DNA of 64,000 bases from assembly GCF_946481145.1 (NCBI RefSeq), contig NZ_CAMLMJ010000010.1, positions 1-64,000 on the forward strand. Reading direction: 5' to 3'. This DNA comes from an uncultured Sediminibacterium sp. (GTDB taxonomy: Bacteria > Bacteroidota > Bacteroidia > Chitinophagales > Chitinophagaceae). This document shows positions 10,418 to 19,058 of the stretch, in pieces. A model generated the notes under the pieces. The model made no database searches, was not told the origin of the DNA, and saw only the letters and a list, made by a program, of their open reading frames with translations. The position numbers and the translations under genes are program-made. Positions within the stretch are counted from its first letter, which is position 1, and each line of letters opens with the position of its first letter.

Positions 10418-10434
10418 TTCATTAAGTTCGGGCT

Positions 10435-11193
10435 ATGAAGCCCTTGCTGAAAATAATACAACTCATTTATTGTGCCTATGCCTTTTTACTCTTTGTACTG
10501 ATCATGCTTTTAGTCTTCCCTTTTGTACTCATGGCATTGGCTTTTGGAAAAATTAAAGGAGGAAATATTATTTATGCACTATGTATGATCTGGGCAAAAA
10601 CCTGGTACCTCCTCATAGGCATCAGGCACCAGGAAATTTTCGAAACACCTCATGATTATAACAGGCAATACATTTTTGTGGCTAATCATTGTTCTTATAT
10701 GGATATTCCACCCCTCGTACTTATTGCCCATAAACCCATTCGAATACTCGGTAAATATGAGATGGTAAAAATTCCGGTTTTTGGATGGATTTATAGAGCC
10801 GCTGTTGTGCTGGTCGACAGAAAAAATGCAGAAACAAGGGCAAAAAGTGTACGTGCCTTAAAATCTGCACTAAAACAGGGCATCTCCATTTTTATTTTCC
10901 CGGAAGGAACTTTCAATATGAGTGCGGCCCCACTGAAAGATTTTTTTGATGGCGCTTTTAGAATTGCCATTGAAACCGAAACACCCATTAAACCAGTTTT
11001 ACTGGTCGATACACTTGAGCGACTTCACTACAACAGCATATTTTCGCTTACGCCTGGCAAAAACCGGGTTATTTACCTCGATGAGGTATCCGTAACCGGA
11101 TTAACCATGAAAGACATTTCTACCCTTAAAGAAAGGGTTTACGCAATTATGGATGAAGGACTGAGACGCTATCGCCAATATTCCATTGCTTAA
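10435..11193 (+). CDS. plsC: 1-acyl-sn-glycerol-3-phosphate acyltransferase
   Basis: Membrane-bound acyltransferase that converts lysophosphatidic acid to phosphatidic acid in phospholipid synthesis. The 252-aa protein has an N-terminal hydrophobic hairpin (about residues 8-38), the catalytic block NHCSYMD (84-90, the HX4D motif), a substrate-binding KPIRILGKYEM segment, and FPEGT at 155-159. The length is typical. The start at 10435 (MKPLLKIIQLIYCAY) follows the porin terminator by 17 nt. The next gene, priA, begins 28 nt later but has its own promoter-like box. Confidence 0.92.
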   Translation: MKPLLKIIQLIYCAYAFLLFVLIMLLVFPFVLMALAFGKIKGGNIIYALCMIWAKTWYLLIGIRHQEIFETPHDYNRQYIFVANHCSYMDIPPLVLIAHKPIRILGKYEMVKIPVFGWIYRAAVVLVDRKNAETRAKSVRALKSALKQGISIFIFPEGTFNMSAAPLKDFFDGAFRIAIETETPIKPVLLVDTLERLHYNSIFSLTPGKNRVIYLDEVSVTGLTMKDISTLKERVYAIMDEGLRRYRQYSIA

Positions 11194-11197
11194 GCCT

Positions 11198-11205
11198 TAT
11201 TTTTG
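11198..11205 (+). promoter_or_regulatory. priA -7 promoter element (TATTTTTG)
   Basis: An exact match to the Bacteroidota -7 consensus TAnnTTTG, between plsC and priA. Transcription would start near 11210, giving priA a leader of about 12 nt. No clear -33 TTG was found at the expected distance. Confidence 0.5.
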
Positions 11206-11221
11206 ACCTAAACAGCTTCTT

Positions 11222-13657
11222 TTGTTCGCAGAAATTATTATACCCCTTGCTTTGCCAAAAAATTATACCTGGTCTATTCCCGAACAGTTCAGGCAATCGG
11301 TGCAGCCTGGAATCAGGGTTGAAGTAATGCTGGGTGGTAAAAAGAAATATGCAGGCATCATTAAAAAACTATTTACAGAACAACCTGCGGCATTTAAACC
11401 AAGGGATATCATCAACATCCTTGATCAGGAACCAATACTACATCCCCAACAACTGGTTTTCTGGGAATGGATGGCACAGTACTATATGTGCAGTGAAGGA
11501 GAAGTAATGCAAGCTGCGTTACCGGCTAACCTGAAACTATCCAGCGAAAGTATATTGATCTGGAATGAAGACAGATCAATGAACTTCAGCGATCTGTCAG
11601 ACAATGAATACCTCGTAGCTGAAGCACTGGAACTAAAAAAAGAACTTCGGATTAGCGAGGTTCAAAAGTTGTTGGATGTTACACATGTTTACCCCGTTAT
11701 TAAAAAGCTAATTGAAAAAGAAGTTTGCTATGTATGGGAAGAATTAAAAGAAAAATACACCGAAAAAAAGCAGTTATTCATTGAACTGGCTGCCCCATAT
11801 CGCAATGAAGATGCCCTCTCCGATTTATTAAACAACTGGAGCCGTGCACCCAAACAAATGGAACTACTGCTCTCCTATATTCATCTGCTGAAAACAGAAG
11901 GCGAAGTAATTCAATCTGAATTATTAAAGAAAGCCAATGCCAGTGCTGCACAACTCAAGGGATTGATTGAAAAAGGAATATTGATTGCCGAAAAAAGAAG
12001 TACTGATCGTATCTATTTTAAAGGAGAAGCATCTACCATCAATTTCACTTTATCAGATGCACAAGCCAAAGCATTAGAAGCAATAAAAAGCAGTTATGAA
12101 ACAAAACAGGTTTGCCTTTTGCATGGTGTAACTGCAAGCGGAAAAACACAGATCTATACAAAATTAATTCAGGAGCAGTTGGAGCTTGGTCGCCAGGTTT
12201 TATATATGCTTCCTGAAATTGCATTGACTGCACAAATCATAAGAAGACTACAGGAATATTTTGGAAGTAATATTGCCATCTATCATTCTAAATTCAATGC
12301 AAATGAACGGGTGGAAATATGGAACAAAGTAAAAAAGGGAGAAATAAAAATAATCCTCGGTGCAAGGTCGGCCCTTTTCCTTCCTTTTAAAGATCTATCA
12401 TTGATTATAGCAGATGAAGAGCACGACAACTCCTATAAACAACAGGACCCCGCACCCCGATACCATGCAAGAGATGCTGCGATTTATTATGCAAGTCAGT
12501 TTAAGGCGAAAGTATTATTGGGCAGCGCAACACCATCCATCGAAAGCTATTACAATTGCGAGCAGGAGAAATACGGGCTTGTTCAATTAACCGAAAGGTA
12601 TGGTGAAGCAAGGATTCCTTCCATTGAAATGGTTGATATAAAAAAGTTCCAGCAAAAGGGTAAAATTGCCTTTACCCCGCCCCTTCTTGAAGCCATTGAT
12701 CAATCACTGAAACAACAGAAACAGGTAATCCTCTTTCAAAACCGAAGAGGGTACGCTCCATACCAGATTTGTAACACATGCGGCTGGATACCTCAATGTG
12801 AATATTGTGATGTTACACTAACCTATCACAAGTTTAAAAACAAACTTACTTGTCATTATTGCGGCACCCAATACCCCGTAATACATACCTGCGCAGCTTG
12901 TGGCAGTCATGATTTTACCCAGAAGAATTTCGGAACAGAACAAATTGAAGAGTTACTGAATGAACAGTTTCCTGATGCAAGGGTAGCCCGTATGGATTAT
13001 GATAGTGTTCGGGGGAAAAATGAACATGATGCATTGATTAAACTATTCGAACAAAAAAGACTCGATATATTGGTAGGTACGCAAATGGTGGTAAAAGGAC
13101 TTGATTTTGAACACGTGAACCTGGTTGGTATAATAGACGCAGATGGAATTCTGGGTTTTACCGATTTCAGGGTTAATGAAAAAGCATTCCAATTGATGGA
13201 ACAGGTAAGCGGTAGGGCCGGAAGAAAAGATGACCAGGGAAAAGTGCTGATTCAGGTAAGTAATACCCGACATCCGGTATTAGGTTTTGTACAAAGCCAC
13301 GATTATGGCGCTTTGTACCGGTATGAGATGTCTAACAGAAAAGAATTCCACTATCCTCCATTTACCAGGATCATTCAATTGGTATTTAAACACAAGGAAA
13401 AACATATTGCGGAAGAAGCCGCCAATATCATGATGACGGCACTTGCAACTCATTTTCCAAAGGAAATTAGTGGTCCGGCCCAACCTGTAGTGGATAGGAT
13501 AAGAAACCAATATCTTTGGGAGTTATTGATTAAATTGCCTAAAGACATGCAAAGGATCGGACAGTGCAAACAGATGATTGTACAACAAACTGCCATTATT
13601 CATTCGAACAAACGATACAGTTCTGTGAGAATTTTAGTAAATGTTGACCCACTTTAA
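11222..13657 (+). CDS. priA: Primosomal protein N' (replication restart helicase)
   Basis: Superfamily 2 DNA helicase that recognises abandoned forks and reloads the replisome. The 811-aa protein starts with the PriA 3'-DNA-binding domain (MFAEIIIPLALPKNYTWSIP) from a TTG codon; no better ATG exists nearby. Walker A GVTASGKT is at 302-309, DEEH begins at residue 398, and GSATPS is motif III. The zinc-binding insert carries eight cysteines (CNTCGWIPQCEYC, CHYCGTQYPVIHTCAAC, about 518-563). Motifs GTQMVVKGLDFEHV and QVSGRAGR close the helicase core. It is followed by murB after 15 nt and is probably cotranscribed with it. Confidence 0.95.
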   Translation: MFAEIIIPLALPKNYTWSIPEQFRQSVQPGIRVEVMLGGKKKYAGIIKKLFTEQPAAFKPRDIINILDQEPILHPQQLVFWEWMAQYYMCSEGEVMQAALPANLKLSSESILIWNEDRSMNFSDLSDNEYLVAEALELKKELRISEVQKLLDVTHVYPVIKKLIEKEVCYVWEELKEKYTEKKQLFIELAAPYRNEDALSDLLNNWSRAPKQMELLLSYIHLLKTEGEVIQSELLKKANASAAQLKGLIEKGILIAEKRSTDRIYFKGEASTINFTLSDAQAKALEAIKSSYETKQVCLLHGVTASGKTQIYTKLIQEQLELGRQVLYMLPEIALTAQIIRRLQEYFGSNIAIYHSKFNANERVEIWNKVKKGEIKIILGARSALFLPFKDLSLIIADEEHDNSYKQQDPAPRYHARDAAIYYASQFKAKVLLGSATPSIESYYNCEQEKYGLVQLTERYGEARIPSIEMVDIKKFQQKGKIAFTPPLLEAIDQSLKQQKQVILFQNRRGYAPYQICNTCGWIPQCEYCDVTLTYHKFKNKLTCHYCGTQYPVIHTCAACGSHDFTQKNFGTEQIEELLNEQFPDARVARMDYDSVRGKNEHDALIKLFEQKRLDILVGTQMVVKGLDFEHVNLVGIIDADGILGFTDFRVNEKAFQLMEQVSGRAGRKDDQGKVLIQVSNTRHPVLGFVQSHDYGALYRYEMSNRKEFHYPPFTRIIQLVFKHKEKHIAEEAANIMMTALATHFPKEISGPAQPVVDRIRNQYLWELLIKLPKDMQRIGQCKQMIVQQTAIIHSNKRYSSVRILVNVDPL

Positions 13658-13672
13658 TGCTACAGAGCTGCT

Positions 13673-14704
13673 ATGTATCAAAATACCCCCTTCCTACCAG
13701 ACTACTCGTTAAAATCGCTAAACAGCTTTCATATTGATGTGCGGGCCAGGTTCTATGCCTCGTTTCAGTCTCATGAAATGATGCAGGAATTGCTGGAGCA
13801 ATACCAGCACCTGCCCTATATGCCCATGCATATTTTAGGGGGAGGAAGTAATATTTTGTTTACAAGAGATGTGGACGGATTGGTCTTACAAAACGCGTTA
13901 AAGGGTATTGAATTGGTGAATGAAGACGACAACCATTATTATGTAAGGGCACAGGCAGGCGAAAACTGGCACCAGTTCGTTTGTTACTGTATAGAAAAGG
14001 GCTATGCGGGCGTAGAGAACCTAAGCCTTATTCCAGGCAGTGTAGGCGCGTCTCCCATGCAGAATATCGGTGCCTATGGAGTTGAATTGAAAGATGTATT
14101 CCATTCACTGGAAGCCTGGCATATCAATGAAAAACATAGGGAAACCTTTTACCTGAAAGATTGTGGCTTTGGTTATAGGGAAAGTGTATTTAAAGAAAAA
14201 TACAGAAATCGTTTTATCATCACCAGTGTTACTTATAAACTCAATAAAAAACCAGTATTTCATACATCATATGGAGCTATTAAACAGGAACTGGAGAAAA
14301 TGAATGTACAGGAACTGAGTATAGCGTCTATTTCAAAAGCAGTGGTAAATATCAGGCAATCAAAACTACCTGATCCGGAATTGGTGGGCAATGCAGGCAG
14401 TTTTTTCAAAAACCCTACGATACCTATCGAACTCTTTAAACAACTACAATCATCGTATCCAGACATAGTTGGTTATCCGGTGAATGATACAAGGGTAAAA
14501 CTTGCCGCCGGCTGGTTGATTGAACAATGTGGCTGGAAGGGCTACAGAAAGGGAGATGCAGGATGCCATAGTCAGCAGGCCCTTGTATTGGTGAATTATG
14601 GTAATGCAACCGGTGCCGACATTTTTCTTCTTTCCACCGAAATCATGGAATCAGTGTTCAAAAAATTTGGGGTGAGGCTTGAAAGGGAAGTGAATATTAT
14701 TTAA
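13673..14704 (+). CDS. murB: UDP-N-acetylenolpyruvoylglucosamine reductase
   Basis: FAD-dependent enzyme that reduces UDP-GlcNAc-enolpyruvate to UDP-MurNAc in peptidoglycan synthesis. The 343-aa sequence is of the longer (E. coli-like, type I) class. It has the FAD-binding HILGGGSNILF and PGSVGASPMQNIGAYG segments, YRESVFK, the catalytic serine region GNAGSFFKNP near residue 240, and the AAGWLIEQCGWKG and HSQQALVLVN C-terminal motifs. It begins 15 nt after priA. A weak bidirectional hairpin follows. Confidence 0.95.
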   Translation: MYQNTPFLPDYSLKSLNSFHIDVRARFYASFQSHEMMQELLEQYQHLPYMPMHILGGGSNILFTRDVDGLVLQNALKGIELVNEDDNHYYVRAQAGENWHQFVCYCIEKGYAGVENLSLIPGSVGASPMQNIGAYGVELKDVFHSLEAWHINEKHRETFYLKDCGFGYRESVFKEKYRNRFIITSVTYKLNKKPVFHTSYGAIKQELEKMNVQELSIASISKAVVNIRQSKLPDPELVGNAGSFFKNPTIPIELFKQLQSSYPDIVGYPVNDTRVKLAAGWLIEQCGWKGYRKGDAGCHSQQALVLVNYGNATGADIFLLSTEIMESVFKKFGVRLEREVNII

Positions 14705-14744
14705 TCCGATTTGCTAATATCTACCAATTTAATTTCGAAGGTTT

Positions 14745-14794
14745 AAAAAATGCCGGACCGTACTATCAAAAAGTACATTACAGCCCGGCATTTA
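14745..14794. terminator. Hairpin between convergent murB and minus-strand genes
   Basis: AAATGCCGG and CCCGGCATTT pair as an outer stem, with an inner GTAC/GTAC helix. A-rich and T-rich flanks on either side would suit a bidirectional terminator. The stem is imperfect. Confidence 0.55.
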
Positions 14795-14805
14795 AGTCAA
14801 GGCGA

Positions 14806-15012
14806 TTAATTGTGATTGATAATCGTAATTAATTTTAGAAATTTTACAATAAAAAGATAGATACCTAGCATCAAAAGGGCAAACTTCCACCTAAACTCAC
14901 TTTTAGATAACTGCTTTTTATGTTGAATCATCTCTTTTCCAAGAGCACTTATTCCCAAAAAAACCACTATCAATATAATTAAGGTTAAATAAACATTATC
15001 CATAATAAACAT
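14806..15012 (-). CDS. Small two-helix membrane protein
   Basis: A 68-aa protein with two predicted membrane helices (VYLTLIILIVVFLGISAL near the N-terminus and WKFALLMLGIYLFIVKFL near the C-terminus) separated by a charged cytoplasmic-looking loop rich in Lys, Gln and Glu. The ATG at 15012 begins two bases after the stop of the upstream lipoprotein gene (TAA-AT-ATG); an alternative in-frame ATG is at 15003. The tight coupling indicates translation together with that lipoprotein. No family is recognised. Size and topology resemble immunity proteins of small bacteriocins, but that is only a suggestion. Confidence 0.6.
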   Translation of the reverse strand: MFIMDNVYLTLIILIVVFLGISALGKEMIQHKKQLSKSEFRWKFALLMLGIYLFIVKFLKLITIINHN

Positions 15013-15014
15013 AT

Positions 15015-15812
15015 TTACCACATACAATCAATAAAGTCATATACAGCCAAAGCTGTACCAACAAAACCCATATAACGTGCGGCAATTTTTCCGATCATAG
15101 TTATTAACATACGCTTAGTTGCAAACTTATCATACCAGGCATCATAAAGCGCTCTGATTCCAACAGCTTGAACTAAACAACCTAAGACTGTATTTTCCCT
15201 GCTTGTCTCAAAAACAATAGCCTGATCATTATGATTTGAAGTGCCAGTAGCATTTGTTCTTATGTTTATCGGATTCATATTAAGTAAACCAGAACCTTCC
15301 GGCGGAAACCCTTCTTTAGTCTCCATTTCTAATACAATATTTGCCGCATGTATATACCTAAAGTCATCATTACTAAATTCCGTTGTAAAATCTAATCCAG
15401 CTGAAGATAAATAATTTTTTGCAGCAGTAATTGTTACCTGTAGCTCATCTCTTGCTGCCAATTCGTCTTCGTTACTCGCAGCGAGTATCGTAGGTCCATA
15501 ACTTGCGATTACTTCATCGTTTGGGTCACCTACAATTGAACCTGTTATATAATAAATTGGGGTTCCATTATCTGAACCAGGTATAGATTCTGATATTACA
15601 TTTTTTTTAAATAGGGACCGTGGTTTAAACTTGGTTATATTTCGAAGTTTAAATTTTTTAAATGCCTCAACATAAATTGTTCTAGATATTAAGTTTTGCT
15701 TATTTGATGCTGTTTGGCTAATTGTTGAAACTATATCCAACTGCGTCTTATTAACACCCTTCTGGCAAGAAAATAATACTACAGTAAATATAAATATACT
15801 AATTTTTTTCAT
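15015..15812 (-). CDS. Secreted lipoprotein with hydrophobic glycine-containing C-terminus
   Basis: A 265-aa protein with a lipoprotein signal (MKKISIFIFTVVLFSC, Cys16). Its middle part is unremarkable and polar, with cysteines only in the last third (CLVQAVG and DFIDCMW). The last 30 residues (KIAARYMGFVGTALAVYDF followed by IDCMW) form a cationic then hydrophobic, Gly-containing segment that looks able to insert into membranes. It is AT-rich compared with neighbouring housekeeping genes and is translationally linked to a downstream two-helix membrane protein. No family is recognised with confidence. A toxin/immunity arrangement is possible; an ordinary surface lipoprotein is equally compatible. 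Confidence 0.75.
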   Translation of the reverse strand: MKKISIFIFTVVLFSCQKGVNKTQLDIVSTISQTASNKQNLISRTIYVEAFKKFKLRNITKFKPRSLFKKNVISESIPGSDNGTPIYYITGSIVGDPNDEVIASYGPTILAASNEDELAARDELQVTITAAKNYLSSAGLDFTTEFSNDDFRYIHAANIVLEMETKEGFPPEGSGLLNMNPINIRTNATGTSNHNDQAIVFETSRENTVLGCLVQAVGIRALYDAWYDKFATKRMLITMIGKIAARYMGFVGTALAVYDFIDCMW

Positions 15813-16200
15813 GTGAATTTGATGCTTTTTTATAATTAAAAATTTGTCTGTTAAGCGATTAAAAAATATGAATTGAAAATCAGGGTGGAATATAGAAAAT
15901 AATGCAATATGAGAAACTATATGGCTTAATAGCCGTGAGTAATTTTTTAAAATTCTGATTATCCATTATATCAATTATTCTCATGCGAGGTATTTCATAC
16001 ACTTGAATAATTAAATATATAAATCTTTAAAATTATTTAAAACTGTGTCTTTTCGCAGTTATCGCAATTTATAGTATGCTAAAGCTTATGCGATATATCC
16101 TTAAGACAAACTCTAAAGTATTAACTGCACATACTTATTAAATTAACCACAATCAAATTACAGCCATTCTTATATGTGGTGATTCTAGTAAAGTTTCCAA
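15813..16200. other. AT-rich intergenic region, no gene seen
   Basis: About 390 nt of strongly AT-rich sequence between the lipoprotein gene and the OmpA terminator. No open frame with coding character was seen. Weak inverted words TATCGCA (about 16064) and TGCGATA (about 16088) are the only structure noted. It presumably contains the lipoprotein promoter near its left end. Confidence 0.5.
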
Positions 16201-16240
16201 AAAAAATCCCCAGCTGAATTGCAGCTGGGGATTTTTTTTT
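16201..16240. terminator. Strong intrinsic terminator after the OmpA gene
   Basis: AAAAAATCCCCAGCTG pairs perfectly with its complement across a 5-nt loop, with A-runs on one side and T-runs on the other, so it works in both directions. The minus-strand OmpA gene stops 25 nt away. Confidence 0.92.
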
Positions 16241-16264
16241 ATTTAATCTATCTTAATCTATCGA

Positions 16265-17626
16265 TTAATAATATTTCAGCTTCATTTCTACCCTTCTGTT
16301 CAGTGTACGTCCTTTTGCTGTTTTGTTATCAGCAACAGGCTGAGAAGAACCGAAACCTTCAGAACTAAGTCTTGATGCATCAATTCCTTTGCTTACGATA
16401 TAATCGTATACAGACTTAGCACGATTCTGACTCAATGGTACATTTACTTTATCAGAACCAGTATTATCAGTATGACCTTCAATATCCAGTTTCAGAGCTG
16501 CATCTTCTTTAAGAATAGCAACAACTTCATCAAGTGATTTGAAAGATTTAGTCTGCAGTTTTGCACTACCAGTTACAAAGAATACATTTTTAGCGCTTGC
16601 AGCAACTTTCTTCACCACTTCTTCTTTAACTGCAGGGCAACCATTGTTTTCCCTGGTACCAGGAACAGTTGGACATTTATCTTCTTCATCATTCACGCCG
16701 TCTTTATCAGTATCCGGAACCGGACAACCCTGGTAACGGGCTACGCCTGCAACGGTAGGACATTTATCCTCTTCATCATTAATACCATCTTTATCGGTAT
16801 CTGGAACCGGACAGCCATCGTATTTGGAAAGACCTTTAACGGTTGGACATTTATCATTCTCATCATTAATGCCATCACCATCTGTATCTGGTACAGGGCA
16901 GCCATCATATTTAGCCGTTCCAGGAACAGTAGGACATTTGTCTTTGCTATCGAGGATGCCATCACCATCTGTATCCTTTTCAACAGGTGCAGGTGCTGGC
17001 GGTGGAGTAACAACAACCGGCTCTTTCTTATCCTTAAGTGGAGAAGAAAGTCCGATAGAGTATGTCAAGTGATTAACTGCAAGATTTGAAATTGCCGAGC
17101 GGTGTACAAACTGAGTATGTAAAAAAGTTTCCTGTCCAAGGTTAAACTGAAGACCCATACCTGCTGGTGCATACGCTGCAAAATAAGTGCTGGTATACAT
17201 TGAGGCACCTAAACCAAATGTCAGGTAAGGAACTACTTTGTATTTATCAGTAAGCAGTTTAATGTTTGCCGCCGCATCAAGCTCTAATAAAAACTTTGCA
17301 GTAGTAGGTTGTGCAACACCACTTTTCTTGTAAAAAGGATATTTTACATAAGAACCTGTTAGGGTTGCCTGAAAATCAACGTACTCCGTTAAACCATTGA
17401 AATACTGAACACTTAATCCTGGATCCAGTTGACTGAATGGTGTCCAATTTTTATTTGAAATAACAGATGATATAGAACTCCTGCTGATAGCTTCAGAGGT
17501 GTACATATCTTTAAGAACGAAATTGATACCAAGGGAGGGTCTTTTTTTATAGCTTGCTGGCGCATTTTGAGCGGTAGCAGAAAAAAACAAACCACTGGCT
17601 AATAAAGAAAAAAGCAGTTTCTTCAT
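16265..17626 (-). CDS. OmpA-family protein with thrombospondin type-3 repeats
   Basis: Outer-membrane protein that probably anchors the envelope to peptidoglycan. From the ATG at 17626 it has 453 aa: signal peptide (MKKLLFSLLASGLFFSATAQ), an N-terminal beta-barrel-like domain to about residue 200, a Pro-rich linker, four calcium-type repeats of the form DTDGDGILDSKDKCPTVPG (about 215-330), and a C-terminal OmpA domain with the peptidoglycan motif DIEGHTDNTGS...NRAKSVYDYI...GFGSSQP...GRTLNRRVE. An in-frame ATG 24 nt upstream is less likely because it would precede the signal peptide. It has its own promoter box and a strong terminator. Confidence 0.93.
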   Translation of the reverse strand: MKKLLFSLLASGLFFSATAQNAPASYKKRPSLGINFVLKDMYTSEAISRSSISSVISNKNWTPFSQLDPGLSVQYFNGLTEYVDFQATLTGSYVKYPFYKKSGVAQPTTAKFLLELDAAANIKLLTDKYKVVPYLTFGLGASMYTSTYFAAYAPAGMGLQFNLGQETFLHTQFVHRSAISNLAVNHLTYSIGLSSPLKDKKEPVVVTPPPAPAPVEKDTDGDGILDSKDKCPTVPGTAKYDGCPVPDTDGDGINDENDKCPTVKGLSKYDGCPVPDTDKDGINDEEDKCPTVAGVARYQGCPVPDTDKDGVNDEEDKCPTVPGTRENNGCPAVKEEVVKKVAASAKNVFFVTGSAKLQTKSFKSLDEVVAILKEDAALKLDIEGHTDNTGSDKVNVPLSQNRAKSVYDYIVSKGIDASRLSSEGFGSSQPVADNKTAKGRTLNRRVEMKLKYY

Positions 17627-17649
17627 AAACAGGTTTTTATTAATTCCCA

Positions 17650-17657
17650 CAAAAATA
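17650..17657 (-). promoter_or_regulatory. OmpA gene -7 promoter element (TATTTTTG)
   Basis: An exact TAnnTTTG match on the minus strand, 23 nt before the chosen ATG at 17626. It overlaps the alternative upstream ATG at 17650, which supports the downstream start. Confidence 0.55.
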
Positions 17658-17698
17658 CAGGGTGAATCTGATTTTCTGAAAATTATGATAACTTTAAG

Positions 17699-18238
17699 TT
17701 ATTCCGAACTTATACCCAATTGTTTTCTTGTATATGGGGCTAGTGGCTGAACGACTACACGGGTAATGCCATTTTTGACGAAATTAAGCTCTGTAGCTGC
17801 GCTTTTACTGAGATCTACGACCCTTCCTTTTTTCTTCATACGGGCATGCATACGGTCGTTAATCAGTACTATTACGCTTTTATTATTTTTTAGATTGGTT
17901 ACCTTAACCAGTGTGTTTAGCTTAAAATTGTTACTGGCCCCAGTAAGTTTAGCATGACGGAAAACATCTCCGTTGGCTGTTTTTCTACCTTCAAACTTTT
18001 TACTGTAATAACTGGCTATTCCTTTAACCTGCTTTCCGTTGTACGTAAAGGTATCGATGGTTCCAAGTGAGTCTGCTATAATTACCAGGCTATCATTGAT
18101 AAAACGACTACTATCTGATGGTAAAGTATCTAAAGCTGGTATGGTATCCCTGGCCTGGTGTTTACCCACCGGTTCCAGCCTTGCCCCGGAGGGAAGGAGA
18201 AAAACGAGTAAGACGATCAGGTACACAATAGTTTTCAT
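17699..18238 (-). CDS. RlpA-like double-psi beta-barrel protein
   Basis: A 179-aa exported protein with signal peptide (residues 1-18) and a low-complexity Asp/Ser stretch (about 30-60). Its RlpA domain (about 72-165) begins GIASYYSKKFEGRKTANGD and continues LVKVTNLKNNKSVIVLINDR and GRVVDLSKSAATEL. In bacteria with active RlpA this domain is a lytic transglycosylase acting on denuded glycan. The Asp of the DLS motif is present, but the usual NDRGP is NDRMH with an extended basic loop (ARMKKKGR), so activity is uncertain. No SPOR domain is present. It stands alone on the minus strand next to the OmpA gene. Confidence 0.85.
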   Translation of the reverse strand: MKTIVYLIVLLVFLLPSGARLEPVGKHQARDTIPALDTLPSDSSRFINDSLVIIADSLGTIDTFTYNGKQVKGIASYYSKKFEGRKTANGDVFRHAKLTGASNNFKLNTLVKVTNLKNNKSVIVLINDRMHARMKKKGRVVDLSKSAATELNFVKNGITRVVVQPLAPYTRKQLGISSE

Positions 18239-18346
18239 ATCATTCCTTTATCGCTGCCCCTAGGGGTATATAAACCCTTTACCTATTATAGTAAACGAGT
18301 AAATATTCAGCTTATTTTGTGTGCCCCATAACCCAAACACCATGCC

Positions 18347-18386
18347 AAAAAAAAAGTTTTAATTCAATAATTAGTTGAATTAAAAC
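18347..18386 (-). terminator. Terminator of the aromatic operon and its distal genes
   Basis: On the minus strand GTTTTAATTCAA pairs perfectly with TTGAATTAAAAC across a 7-nt loop and is followed by nine T residues. It lies 34 nt beyond the stop of the last gene of the long minus-strand operon. Confidence 0.88.
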
Positions 18387-18419
18387 CTTCAATAAACTAA
18401 TAATCAATATATTAGTACA

Positions 18420-18722
18420 TCATTTATGTTTTTCTAATTTCTCCGCGCTTGTAATGTCTGCACCTGTTCTAAACTGCAGTTGAACCCCCAAAATCCATTC
18501 CGGACAGCCTTTTTCCAGCAAATGCTTGTTTATTTTATCAATAACCCCCATAACTGACTCATAATCAGATTCTATAGAAGTATTAAATGCCCCTATCTCG
18601 TAAACGACCCCACTCGATTTAATGATGTCAATTACTTCATCAACCCACTCATAAGGATGCAGGTTACCCGATTGAACAGGCAACATTTGAATCGATGCGC
18701 TGACAATATTCGTATTACTCAT
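18420..18722 (-). CDS. MTH1187/YkoF-like thiamine-binding protein
   Basis: A 100-aa protein with the ferredoxin-like pattern of the thiamine-binding (formerly DUF77) family: IVSASIQMLPV strand, EWVDEVIDIIKSSGVVYEIGAFNTSIES, and ESVMGVIDKINKHLLEKG. Members bind thiamine or hydroxymethylpyrimidine compounds, but their cellular role is often unknown. Its start overlaps the stop of the DUF952 gene by 4 nt (ATGA), so the two are translationally coupled. It is the last gene of the aromatic operon by position, before a strong terminator. Confidence 0.8.
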   Translation of the reverse strand: MSNTNIVSASIQMLPVQSGNLHPYEWVDEVIDIIKSSGVVYEIGAFNTSIESDYESVMGVIDKINKHLLEKGCPEWILGVQLQFRTGADITSAEKLEKHK

Positions 18723-19036
18723 GACAAAACAGGATTAACTGCCACCACCGCATCAAGATTTAAGGGGCCATGTATATGCGGGAACACTTCATTAATCGAA
18801 CCTGCCAGTTCAAAAATCAACGGTCTTTCTACCTTATCACGCTGAATCGTTAACCTAACCAGCCCTTTCTGCCCCTGATAATAACGCTCTAATACCCCGG
18901 CGACCTGGTCTTCGGTGCTGCAGTGAATAAAACCCTCCGTGGCCAGACTATCTGCCGTATACACCCCCTCTTTGGTTGCTTTCTCCCATTGGGCAGCAGT
19001 TGTAATATGATATATAAATTCAGATGAATTTTCCAT
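18719..19036 (-). CDS. DUF952 family protein
   Basis: A 105-aa cytoplasmic protein with the DUF952 hallmarks: YHITTAAQWEKA at the N-terminus, the central EGFIHCSTEDQVAGVLERYYQG, and a C-terminal VFPHIHGPLNLDAVVAV. The fold resembles ADP-ribosyltransferases, but the biochemical role is not established. It follows aroC by 22 nt and overlaps the thiamine-binding gene by 4 nt, so it is probably read through from the aro operon. Confidence 0.85.
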   Translation of the reverse strand: MENSSEFIYHITTAAQWEKATKEGVYTADSLATEGFIHCSTEDQVAGVLERYYQGQKGLVRLTIQRDKVERPLIFELAGSINEVFPHIHGPLNLDAVVAVNPVLS

Positions 19037-19058
19037 TATCTAATTGAAATTAAATGAT

